Made by a program: the position numbers and the translations under genes. The notes beneath the pieces are model-generated. The model saw only the letters and a list, made by a program, of their open reading frames with translations. It searched no databases and had not been told where the DNA came from. Shown piece by piece: positions 47,279-55,041 of a stretch of 64,000 nucleotides of DNA. The stretch is from Orbus hercynius. Lineage in GTDB: Bacteria; Pseudomonadota; Gammaproteobacteria; Enterobacterales; Orbaceae. The DNA is taken from positions 248,001-312,000 of the forward strand of contig NZ_RBWY01000001.1 of assembly GCF_003634275.1 (NCBI RefSeq), written 5' to 3'. The first letter of the stretch is position 1, and each line of letters starts with the position of its first letter.

Positions 47279-48091
47279 TTAGTTTTTGAATACTTTTTGC
47301 AATTTATTTTTCAATGTGTCCAATTCGTACTTAATCGTTCTTTCAGACATGTTAGCCCTATTTGATGTTTCTTTTATTGTATATCCATCAATTAAATGAG
47401 GTATGAGTATTTGAGGATAATGTCTTCTAATTGTTGATTCAATTAATTCATCCTCTTTATTGTTTAGAACAAAGTCATCTAATTCACTACTAAAATAATC
47501 ATTATCAGTCATTTCTTTAGTGCAGATAACATCTGATGGTATAAAGTTTTCAAGCGCTAGTCTTTTTATATTTTGATTTTTTCTTAGCTCGTCATTAATA
47601 AGATTGGTAATGGTTGTTTTCATATAAGGCATTAGCTCATAAACAGGTTTAGTAAGTTTTCTATCGAGTAATTTTAAAAAAGCTTGTTGAACAATATCCT
47701 CACAATCTATATGACTTACATTTAGGTGATTTGTGTACATTTTGTTTTTCGCAAACTTACGTAGCTTCTTATAATTCTCCTCATAAAATTTTTCTATGTA
47801 TTGTTTTGCGTATTTGAGCGAGGTAAATACACCTTTATAATTCACGTCTGATTGACTAATTGTAACCGTCTCTTTTAACTCGTGGTACTCACCAATATTG
47901 AATCCATACATTCTGTTAAGGTGTTGTTCAGCCGTTTTTATATCAAGGTGAATAGATGTTGTTGTATCTATTTTTCCTGTTACATGTAGTTCATCCATGT
48001 AATGAGTGACAAATCCAACCCCACATAAATAACTCGCAGTTTGCTGATTGTCACAGGTAATAGTATGTTTTCCGTCGTAGAAAAAATCCAT
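47279..48091 (-). CDS. Sigma-70-like (ECF-type) factor with N-terminal extension
   Basis: 270-aa protein. Residues ~102-172 look like sigma region 2: FYEENYKKLRKFAKNKMY, then HIDCEDIVQQAFLKLLDRKL and MPYMKTTITNLINDELRK. Residues ~216-268 look like region 4: YPQILIPHLIDGYTIKETS and RANMSERTIKYELDTLKNKL, with a helix-turn-helix. A ~100-residue N-terminal part (MDFFYDGKHTITCDNQQ..) is not known to me and may sense or bind something; it holds two cysteines and several histidines. A sigma factor is a rare cargo for such a small island and might direct island genes such as integrase or restriction genes. It ends convergent with res and lies ~250 bp downstream of the small membrane-protein gene. Confidence 0.7.
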   Translation of the reverse strand: MDFFYDGKHTITCDNQQTASYLCGVGFVTHYMDELHVTGKIDTTTSIHLDIKTAEQHLNRMYGFNIGEYHELKETVTISQSDVNYKGVFTSLKYAKQYIEKFYEENYKKLRKFAKNKMYTNHLNVSHIDCEDIVQQAFLKLLDRKLTKPVYELMPYMKTTITNLINDELRKNQNIKRLALENFIPSDVICTKEMTDNDYFSSELDDFVLNNKEDELIESTIRRHYPQILIPHLIDGYTIKETSNRANMSERTIKYELDTLKNKLQKVFKN

Positions 48092-48291
48092 TGTAATATT
48101 CCTTATTTTTATTCTTTTGAGTAAAGAAGCAAATACTTTTATGTTTGCTCTCTATCAATATGATAGTAATAAAGTTCATGACTAGAATTCCGAAAATAAT
48201 TTATAACTACTTTGACGTTTATTATCTAGCTAAAAACTTTTTGTTTTTAAAATAATGGAGATATTTTATCAAAAACAAAACAAGAAGTACA

Positions 48292-48336
48292 ATATGTAGT
48301 ATCTATTAATGGGATTTTATACTATATGTTGTATCT
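48292..48336. repeat. Two direct repeats upstream of the sigma gene
   Basis: ATATGTAGTATCT (48292-48304) and ATATGTTGTATCT (48324-48336), 12 of 13 bases alike and exactly 32 bp apart (about three helical turns). They lie in the 247-bp interval between the membrane-protein and sigma genes, ~200-245 bp before the sigma start. This spacing suits a regulator binding one face of the helix. Confidence 0.5.
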
Positions 48337-48338
48337 TG

Positions 48339-48638
48339 TTAGTTTTTGAATCGAGATAAACTAAACAATGAAAAGACTGATGGAATGCCATTGACGATAA
48401 TAGTGAAGGCTAATGGCCACATAACGAGTAAGATAGCCCCCCAGATTGGCCATTCCCATGCATTGACAGCTCCATATAAAGCTGCAACAGCTAATATGAT
48501 AGGAAATTCCAATAATATGAGCGCTATAATAAAAGCTATAACCTTATTCATGTCGAAAGCTATAATTATTCCATCCCAGCCAGCAAAGAAGACAACGGCA
48601 CTAATTGAAAGCATGACACCTCTTATTATGAATATCAT
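48339..48638 (-). CDS. Small integral membrane protein (99 aa)
   Basis: Unknown family. Three or four hydrophobic segments: about residues 2-20, 30-60 and 65-88 (VMLSISAVVFFAGW; FIIALILLEFPIILAVAALYG; WGAILLVMWPLAFTIIV). A strong ribosome site AAGGAG lies 7 nt before the ATG, which favours this strand over an overlapping frame on the other. It is between integrase and sigma gene, same strand. It might be a membrane partner of the sigma factor (anti-sigma-like) or an unrelated small inner membrane protein. Confidence 0.65.
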   Translation of the reverse strand: MIFIIRGVMLSISAVVFFAGWDGIIIAFDMNKVIAFIIALILLEFPIILAVAALYGAVNAWEWPIWGAILLVMWPLAFTIIVNGIPSVFSLFSLSRFKN

Positions 48639-48747
48639 ATGATAACTCCTTATTTATGTTGAATTTTAAAAATATTTTAATTAGATACCATTCAATGGAA
48701 GACTTCAAATCGTTTACATCGATCCATTGATGGGTTATTGATCGTTT

Positions 48748-50100
48748 TTAAAGATCAATCCTTTTTAACGATTTTACTAAAGCCATTTCAAGTGAATGAT
48801 GCAGGGTTTCTATATGAATGGCTTTTCCATAAGTATCATAAGCAAGGCTATTAGAACTATGCCCTAGGATTTGCTGAGCCGTTGATAGTGGCGTTCCGCT
48901 GTTCTTTAATACGGTGGCCAGGCTATGCCTAAAAGAGTGGAAGGATAAGCCATTAACGTTGTTTAATGTATGCTTTAATAAGGTGCGATTAAACCATTTA
49001 CTGACTTTATCACTATATCGTCCTTTATCAGTCCAAGTGACATCAAAGAGTAAATTATCTTGATGTCCACGAGAAGAAACATAGTCCATAAACTCATTAC
49101 AATCAAAACCAAAGGCATGATTGACTAAAGGAATAGTACGAGCACTGTATTGGTTTTTTAAGCTCTTTCCTTCAACCCCGTGAGCATTGATATCTAGGTA
49201 AATAATGTTGTTATCTGTTTTTATTACATCTTTGACTTGTAATTGGCAGATTTCATTCAGTCTAGCGCCTGTTATTGCTGAAATAAGAGGGATGTAATAT
49301 TGCCACGCTAAGCCGTTTCTAGCGTAGTGAATTTTACATGATGATAGTATTAGCTCTATTTGTTTTAGGCTAAAGGCGTTACGTTTATCCGCTTCTTTTT
49401 GGCTATCCTTTAACAATAAGTCTGTTGCTAAATTCTTTTTGATAAGGTCATTCTTCTCAGCCCAGTTAAATACTGAGGATAAAAAGATTAGGTGTCCATT
49501 AATGGTTCTGATTGATAGTGTTTTATCATAGGATTGGCTTAATACTTCGGCTAATGACTGGTCTTTAAATACCTGTTTTCTGTTTACAGGGAGTCGTTTA
49601 ATCACTTCTCTAACTTCTAACATATCTTTGCGAGTAATACTGCCCACATCATTTAGCTTTAAGTAATCAAATATTTCAATGAGTAGGGCTTTATTCGCTT
49701 GTGAGCTTAGCTGTGTCGCATATTTCCAGTTACTCCCTTTTTCCTGAATGTAGTTATTACAAAGCTCACTGATTGAGGTGATAGCTTGTGAGGGAGAGAA
49801 TAAATCAGTTGGTGATGCTTGAGTGATAAAGCATACAGGTTTAATTTGATTATCTAATTCTACAGTTGATTTGAAATATCTCTGTAGCTCTTGATATGAA
49901 TTAAACTCGGAGATTAACTGTTGTAATTCAAGTTCCTGTTTAACCATCTGTAACTTGGATAATGCTGTTTTCTTATGTTTAGTTCTTAGTGATAATGAGT
50001 AGATAGAGTCTTGATATTTTAATCTGATGTAATAGACAGGTTTTCTAAGATAAAGTGAAATAGAATAGTTTAAAAGTTGTTGTGATGTAAGCTGATTCAT
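48748..50100 (-). CDS. int: Tyrosine recombinase/integrase of the island
   Basis: 450-aa phage-type integrase. Catalytic residues are visible: Arg280 (TGARLNE), His388-x-x-Arg391 (HSFRH), His414 (LGHSS) and the nucleophile Tyr424 (DTYGK). The N-terminal ~110 residues form an arm-type and linker region (YYIRLKYQDSIYSLSLRT), then a core-binding domain (about 110-215). It lies 82 bp from the CCA end of tRNA-Ser, where it would catalyse integration and excision at the 79-nt repeats. It appears intact. Confidence 0.92.
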   Translation of the reverse strand: MNQLTSQQLLNYSISLYLRKPVYYIRLKYQDSIYSLSLRTKHKKTALSKLQMVKQELELQQLISEFNSYQELQRYFKSTVELDNQIKPVCFITQASPTDLFSPSQAITSISELCNNYIQEKGSNWKYATQLSSQANKALLIEIFDYLKLNDVGSITRKDMLEVREVIKRLPVNRKQVFKDQSLAEVLSQSYDKTLSIRTINGHLIFLSSVFNWAEKNDLIKKNLATDLLLKDSQKEADKRNAFSLKQIELILSSCKIHYARNGLAWQYYIPLISAITGARLNEICQLQVKDVIKTDNNIIYLDINAHGVEGKSLKNQYSARTIPLVNHAFGFDCNEFMDYVSSRGHQDNLLFDVTWTDKGRYSDKVSKWFNRTLLKHTLNNVNGLSFHSFRHSLATVLKNSGTPLSTAQQILGHSSNSLAYDTYGKAIHIETLHHSLEMALVKSLKRIDL

Positions 50101-50182
50101 AATAACCTTCTGTATACAGTTATGTTACAGTTTAATTAGGTCATTTGAAATTTCTGAATGGAATCAAAAAATTTGTTGAAGA

Positions 50183-50270
50183 TGGCGGAAGCGCAGAGAT
50201 TCGAACTCTGGGAGGGTTTCCCCTCGCCGGTTTTCAAGACCGGTGCCTTCAACCGCTCGGCCACACTTCC
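50183..50270 (-). tRNA. serT: tRNA-Ser (anticodon UGA)
   Basis: 88-nt class II tRNA with long variable arm: starts GGAAGTGTGGCCGAGCGG, anticodon loop CTTGAAAA with TGA, T-arm GTTCGAATC and an encoded CCA end. It is almost identical to what I recall of E. coli serT. It is the intact copy regenerated by the island; its 3' 79 nt are duplicated at 41432-41510. Confidence 0.97.
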
Positions 50271-50461
50271 GCAATGGCTGTGCATATTAAAGTAGTGTGT
50301 TAGATTTGTAAATAGGTAAGTATCATTTTTTTTTCGTTTGCTTTAAATTTCACCAGCTCCCCTGATTGAAGATATATCGGCATGATATATTTCAAACGCA
50401 AAGATGTTGTATTTTCTTTATTATTGTATAATGAAGAATATTTTATTACGGTTAGTTAATT

Positions 50462-50791
50462 ATGCTAGTATTAAATGGTAAAACAATCGCTACTGATGAA
50501 AGTGGATATTTGAAAGATTGGCAAGTATGGTCACCTGAATTAATGAATCTAATTGCGCAAAATGAGCGAATAGAATTAACCGATGCACATCTTGAAGTCA
50601 TCTATTTTGTACGTGAGTTTTATTTAGAATATAAGACATCACCAGCTATTCGTGCTTTAGTTAAGGCGATGGAAAAAAAATTGGGTCCAGAAAAAGGTAA
50701 TAGTCGTTATTTGCAGCGCTTGTTTCCTGATGGACCTGCTAAGCAAGCAACAAAATTAGCAGGTTTGCCGAAACCTGTTAAATGCATATAA
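50462..50791 (+). CDS. tusE: Sulfurtransferase TusE
   Basis: 109-aa DsrC/TusE family protein ending in the conserved PVKCI with the active Cys penultimate. [35 protein letters not shown] is typical. It relays sulfur from TusBCD to MnmA for 2-thiouridine in tRNA. Short gap to ftsB (13 bp). Start ATG preceded by TTAGTTAATT, a poor ribosome site. Confidence 0.95.
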   Translation: MLVLNGKTIATDESGYLKDWQVWSPELMNLIAQNERIELTDAHLEVIYFVREFYLEYKTSPAIRALVKAMEKKLGPEKGNSRYLQRLFPDGPAKQATKLAGLPKPVKCI

Positions 50792-50804
50792 GAGTGGTTA
50801 TAAC

Positions 50805-51110
50805 ATGTTAGCCAAGTGGAAATTGCCAATTTTACTCTGTGCCATATTGGGATATTTACAATATGATTTTTGGTATGGCAAAAATAATTTTTTTGATTAT
50901 AAACAGAATTTAGATTCAGTCCAAATTATGCATGCTGAGAATGAAAAATTAAAGCTACGTAATGAGCGAATGTTTGCTGAAATATCCAATCTTTATGATG
51001 GTTCTGATGCAATAGAAGAGCGCGCAAGAAGCCATTTAGGTATGATTGCTCCCGATGAACACTTTTATCGAATCGTTTCGGAATCTTCGTCCTTATGGGG
51101 ACAGGAATAA
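50805..51110 (+). CDS. ftsB: Cell division protein FtsB
   Basis: 101-aa bitopic protein. Short cytosolic N-terminus, membrane helix about residues 6-22 (LPILLCAILGYLQYDFW), then a periplasmic coiled coil (NLDSVQIMHAENEKLKLRNERM) and the conserved EERARSHLGMI. FtsB joins FtsL and FtsQ to activate septal synthesis. ispD follows with a 1-bp gap, the enteric order ftsB-ispD-ispF-truD. Confidence 0.94.
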   Translation: MLAKWKLPILLCAILGYLQYDFWYGKNNFFDYKQNLDSVQIMHAENEKLKLRNERMFAEISNLYDGSDAIEERARSHLGMIAPDEHFYRIVSESSSLWGQE

Positions 51111-51111
51111 T

Positions 51112-51825
51112 ATGGTTAGCCAGTCTATTATTGCTATCGTTCCTGCTGCAGGTGGTGGCCAAAGAATGAATATGTCATTACCTAAACAGTATATTAAAAT
51201 TGGCCAGGCGACTATTTTAGAACACACATTGCACAAGTTGCTATCTTTGCCATTGATTAGTCGTATTATTGTGGTGATAAGTCCGGATGATCATTTTTTT
51301 ACCACATTAGCGATTGCCAGCAACCCGCGAATCTCTTTTACTCATGGTGGCAGTACGCGGGCTCAATCCGTACTTGCTGGATTAACACTTGTCAATGATG
51401 ATAGCTGGGCATTAGTCCATGATGCGGCAAGGCCTTGCGTCACTCATGCTGATATCAAAAAATTAGTTGATGCCGTGATTCAGGCTAATTGTGGTGGTAT
51501 TTTAGCAACCAAAGTAACCGATACTATTAAACAGTCATCACATCAATCTAATATTGACTTTCCTACCATTATAAAAACATGTGATCGTGAATATTTATGG
51601 GCGGCAGCAACGCCGCAAATGTTTAAAGCTAAATTGCTAAAAGAGAGCATGCTAAAAGCAAAAGAAGATGGAGTGAGCTTAACGGATGAAGCATCAGCGA
51701 TCGAGTACTGTCACGGGCAGCCATTACTCGTTGAGTGCCAGCGCGATAATATTAAAGTCACGCGCCCAGAAGACTTGCCACTGGCAACGCTATATTTGCA
51801 AGAACAAGGTTATATCACAAAATAA
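51112..51825 (+). CDS. ispD: 2-C-methyl-D-erythritol 4-phosphate cytidylyltransferase
   Basis: 237-aa IspD of the MEP isoprenoid pathway. CTP-binding IVPAAGGGQRMNMSLPKQY, then VHDAARPCVT, ATKVTDTIK and TDEASAIEYCH. Start ATG at 51112 with AGGA upstream; a start at 51046 lies inside ftsB and does not fit. Adjacent ispF codes for the fifth enzyme of the pathway. Confidence 0.97.
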   Translation: MVSQSIIAIVPAAGGGQRMNMSLPKQYIKIGQATILEHTLHKLLSLPLISRIIVVISPDDHFFTTLAIASNPRISFTHGGSTRAQSVLAGLTLVNDDSWALVHDAARPCVTHADIKKLVDAVIQANCGGILATKVTDTIKQSSHQSNIDFPTIIKTCDREYLWAAATPQMFKAKLLKESMLKAKEDGVSLTDEASAIEYCHGQPLLVECQRDNIKVTRPEDLPLATLYLQEQGYITK

Positions 51826-51875
51826 TTTTTACCAGTAATTGGCAACATGATTAAAAACGAAATGATAGGGTTGAT

Positions 51876-52361
51876 ATGATAAGAATCGGACATGGTTTTG
51901 ATGTGCATCGTTTTGGTGGTGAAGGGCCATTAACATTAGGTGGTGTTAAAGTGCCTTATGAACAAGGGTTTATCGCTCATTCTGATGGGGATGTAGTATT
52001 ACACGCGGTGACTGATGCGATTTTAGGTGCTCTGGCGCTGGGTGATATTGGTAAACATTTTCCTGATACAGATAATCAATATAAGGGCATTGATAGCCGT
52101 ATTTTATTGCAAAAAGTATTCGGCTTAATTCAGACCAAAGGTTATGCATTATCAAACCTTGATGTCACCATTATTGCGCAAGAACCGAAAATGCAATCTC
52201 ACATACCACAAATGCGAATTAATATTGCCGAAGACTTACAGGCACATTTTGATTTAGTGAGCGTGAAAGCAACGACGACCGAAAAATTGGGCTTCACTGG
52301 CCGTAAAGAAGGTATTGCTTGCGAAGCAGTAGTGTTACTCAAAAAAATAACCGACAAATAA
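51876..52361 (+). CDS. ispF: 2-C-methyl-D-erythritol 2,4-cyclodiphosphate synthase
   Basis: 161-aa trimeric IspF. Metal and substrate motifs: GHGFDVHRF at the N-terminus, [28 protein letters not shown] and the C-terminal [20 protein letters not shown]. It forms the cyclic diphosphate of the MEP pathway. The gap to ispD is 50 bp with a GGGTTG before the ATG; truD starts 12 bp after. Confidence 0.97.
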   Translation: MIRIGHGFDVHRFGGEGPLTLGGVKVPYEQGFIAHSDGDVVLHAVTDAILGALALGDIGKHFPDTDNQYKGIDSRILLQKVFGLIQTKGYALSNLDVTIIAQEPKMQSHIPQMRINIAEDLQAHFDLVSVKATTTEKLGFTGRKEGIACEAVVLLKKITDK

Positions 52362-52373
52362 AGAGATTTTAGC

Positions 52374-53390
52374 ATGTTAGACGCATTACAATATTTACAC
52401 GGCAAGCCAATTGTATCAGGTTTGTATAAAGAGCAAGATAGTGATTTTTTTGTTAAAGAGGATCTTGGCTACGAGCTTGAAGGTGAGGGTGAGCATGTGT
52501 TTGTTAATGTGCAAAAACAAAATTGTAATACACTTTTTGTTGCCGAGCAGCTTGCTAAATTTGCTGGTATCTCGCCTAAGTTAGTTGGTTATGCGGGATT
52601 GAAAGATCGTAATGCCGTTACACAGCAGTGGTTTGGTTTGCATATTCCCGGTAAATTTACTCCGGATTTTTCGACCTTTGAGCTGGAAGGATGTAAAATT
52701 TTGGCGGTAAAACGACATAATAAAAAACTGCGTATTGGTAACTTAAAAGGTAACTTTTTTTCATTAATACTGCGTAATATTGATAATCAAACCGAAGTTA
52801 ACGATCGTTTAGCGTTAATTAAAGCACATGGTGTGCCGAACTACTTCGGTGAACAGCGTTTTGGCAAAGAAAATAATAATATCGAGCAAGCAATTTTGTG
52901 GGCGAAAGGTGAGCTAAAGGTTAAGGATCGTAAAAAACGAAGTTTTTACCTGTCAGCGGCTCGTAGCGCGATTTTTAATCATATCGTCAGTGAACGAATT
53001 GTTAAAAAATTGAATGATACGGTGTTAAATGGCGATATTTTACAATTTGCTGAGCGTGGTAGCTGGTTTGTCGCACAAGCGGATGAATTAGCGCTATTAC
53101 AACAACGCCTTGAAAGTGCTGAGCTGAATATTACCGCACCAATGCTCGGGGATAATGGCGCGCAAACTAAAGATGATGCACTGCGCTTTGAACAGCAATC
53201 TATTGATGATTACTGGGCGGATTTTCTACCGTTATTTCGTCAAGAACGCGTTGAGACAGCGCGTCGATCCGCGCGATTAAGAGCAAAGAACCTCGATTGG
53301 CAGTGGCAAGATAAGGCAACATTAACTCTCGATTTTTGGTTGCCAGCAGGGAGCTATGCGACAGCTGTTTTGCGAGAGCTTATATCATAA
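52374..53390 (+). CDS. truD: tRNA pseudouridine(13) synthase
   Basis: 338-aa TruD. The catalytic Asp lies in AGLKDRNAVTQQWF; GNLKGNFFSLILRN, YFGEQRFG and ARSAIFNHIVSER are family blocks. It modifies U13 in tRNA-Glu. In enterics surE follows truD; here the next gene is pcm 24 bp on. Confidence 0.96.
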   Translation: MLDALQYLHGKPIVSGLYKEQDSDFFVKEDLGYELEGEGEHVFVNVQKQNCNTLFVAEQLAKFAGISPKLVGYAGLKDRNAVTQQWFGLHIPGKFTPDFSTFELEGCKILAVKRHNKKLRIGNLKGNFFSLILRNIDNQTEVNDRLALIKAHGVPNYFGEQRFGKENNNIEQAILWAKGELKVKDRKKRSFYLSAARSAIFNHIVSERIVKKLNDTVLNGDILQFAERGSWFVAQADELALLQQRLESAELNITAPMLGDNGAQTKDDALRFEQQSIDDYWADFLPLFRQERVETARRSARLRAKNLDWQWQDKATLTLDFWLPAGSYATAVLRELIS

Positions 53391-53414
53391 CCTGAGCATA
53401 AAGGATTTATATTG

Positions 53415-54041
53415 ATGGCAAATATAAAAATGAAGTCTTTAATTTCTCAGTTAGATGCTTTGGGAATAAAAGATGCTCGCGTTTTACAAGCGATTTCGGC
53501 TGTGCCAAGGGAACATTTTATCGATCAGGCATTATCACATCAAGCATACGATAATCGTTCATTACCTATTGGCTCAGGGCAGACTATCTCTCAGCCTTAT
53601 ATTGTCGCTAAAATGACTGAATTGCTACAATTAAGACCCGATTCAAAGATTCTTGAAATCGGCACTGGGTCGGGATATCAAACCGCAATCTTGGCTAATT
53701 TGGTCGAGCATGTGTGCTCGATTGAACGTATTAAAGGATTGCAGTGGAATGCTAAGCGCCGGCTCAAACAGTTAGATATTCATAATGTGTCAACGCGTCA
53801 TGGTGATGGTTGGTTGGGGTGGCCAGAGAGAGCCCCTTTTGATGGCATTATTGTCACTGCCGCTGCGGCGGAAATTCCCCAAGCCTTAGTTTATCAGCTT
53901 GCTGATAAAGGGCGGTTAGTTATCCCTGTTGGTGAACATGATCAATCATTACAAGTCATTGAACGAGAGAATGATAAATTTAGATTAAACATTATTGAGT
54001 CGGTCAAATTTGTGCCTTTGGTGAAAGGCGAATTACTATAA
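53415..54041 (+). CDS. pcm: Protein-L-isoaspartate O-methyltransferase
   Basis: 208-aa [13 protein letters not shown], the [22 protein letters not shown] block, the SAM loop [15 protein letters not shown] and [13 protein letters not shown] are intact. It repairs isoaspartyl residues in damaged proteins. Start at ATG 53415; a TTG three bases earlier is also possible given AAAGGA spacing. In enterics nlpD and rpoS follow pcm; neither is here, and nagK follows instead. Confidence 0.95.
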   Translation: MANIKMKSLISQLDALGIKDARVLQAISAVPREHFIDQALSHQAYDNRSLPIGSGQTISQPYIVAKMTELLQLRPDSKILEIGTGSGYQTAILANLVEHVCSIERIKGLQWNAKRRLKQLDIHNVSTRHGDGWLGWPERAPFDGIIVTAAAAEIPQALVYQLADKGRLVIPVGEHDQSLQVIERENDKFRLNIIESVKFVPLVKGELL

Positions 54042-54107
54042 TGCGATTGTTAGCCATTAACCGTACTTGCACATGATAGCGCTGCATTAATTATTAAAGG
54101 AGAGAAT

Positions 54108-55028
54108 ATGCTGTACGGTTTTGATATTGGTGGCACAAAAATTGAAATCGTTGTCTTTGATGAATCGCTCACACCATTATGGCATAAACGGATAGCCACA
54201 CCTTTAACTAGCTATACGGCATTTTTAACTAGCCTAATTGAATTAATTCGCGAAGCTGACGAGAAATTTTCGGTGCAAGGTCGTGTCGGTATTGGCATAC
54301 CGGGCTTAGTTAATCATCACACTGGAACGGTTTACTCGACGAACATTGCCATATTACATGATAAACCCTTTATACGCGACTTCGAACACGCCATTGCAAG
54401 GTCTGTATTCATTAATAATGATGCCAATTGCTTTGTACTGTCAGAGGCGTTTGATGATGATTTTAAGTCTTATCAGAGTGTGCTTGGTATTATTTTAGGT
54501 ACCGGTGTCGGTGGTGGCATTGTTGTTAATCAGCAGATTATTTCTGGCGCCAATGGCTGCGCTGGTGAAGTTGGACATATACGATTACCGATTGATGTTT
54601 TCGATATTCTCGGTAAAGATATTCCTTTACTGAAATGTGGCTGTGGATTGGTTGGCTGCTGTGAGCAATATTTATCAGGTCGTGGATTCGAATGGTTATA
54701 TACGCATTTTTACCACTATACACTCGATGCCCCAAGTATTATTGAGCGATACTATCAAGGTGATAAAAGTGCCAAGCAACACGTTGATCGTTATTTAGAA
54801 TTATTATCGGCCTATTTAGCACACTTAATTATGATCATCGATGCTGACTTGATTGTATTTGGTGGTGGATTATCGCATTTTGAAGCGATTTATCAGCATG
54901 TTCCAACGCGTATGAGTAAGTATTTATTAAAGCAGATGGTTGTGCCTAGACTTGCAAAAGCCCGATATGGTGATGCAGGAGGTGCTCGAGGTGCCGCTTT
55001 ATTATGTTTGAATCAAAATAATGAATAG
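54108..55028 (+). CDS. nagK: N-acetyl-D-glucosamine kinase
   Basis: 306-aa ROK-family kinase. ATP loop MLYGFDIGGTKIEI, catalytic Asp in INNDANCF, ILGTGVGGG, zinc-binding CGCGLVGCCEQYLSGRG and GDAGGARGAALL. The sequence resembles E. coli NagK throughout, which phosphorylates GlcNAc from peptidoglycan recycling. GGAGAG before the ATG. The stop overlaps a possible start (ATGAATAG) of the next gene. Confidence 0.92.
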   Translation: MLYGFDIGGTKIEIVVFDESLTPLWHKRIATPLTSYTAFLTSLIELIREADEKFSVQGRVGIGIPGLVNHHTGTVYSTNIAILHDKPFIRDFEHAIARSVFINNDANCFVLSEAFDDDFKSYQSVLGIILGTGVGGGIVVNQQIISGANGCAGEVGHIRLPIDVFDILGKDIPLLKCGCGLVGCCEQYLSGRGFEWLYTHFYHYTLDAPSIIERYYQGDKSAKQHVDRYLELLSAYLAHLIMIIDADLIVFGGGLSHFEAIYQHVPTRMSKYLLKQMVVPRLAKARYGDAGGARGAALLCLNQNNE

Positions 55029-55041
55029 AGGGAAATCTATT

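Larger units (their letters stand above)
41432..50261. mobile_element. Integrated genomic island in tRNA-Ser(UGA)
   Basis: About 8.8 kb between two 79-nt direct repeats, one inside the intact tRNA gene. A tyrosine integrase sits next to the tRNA, as is standard. Cargo: Type III restriction-modification genes on the plus strand; sigma-like factor, small membrane protein and integrase on the minus strand. There are no replication, conjugation or phage structural genes, so it is a small integrase-only island, mobilised at most by excision with helper functions. Composition is more AT-rich than the flanks. Confidence 0.88.

Noticed and set aside
48250-48340. CRISPR-like or iteron array
   Set aside because: Only two 13-bp repeats with one mismatch; no array, no cas genes, no replication protein.
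48346-48642. 98-codon frame on the plus strand opposite the small membrane protein
   Set aside because: The minus-strand frame has AAGGAG at ideal spacing and clear membrane segments; the plus frame has neither and is its shadow.
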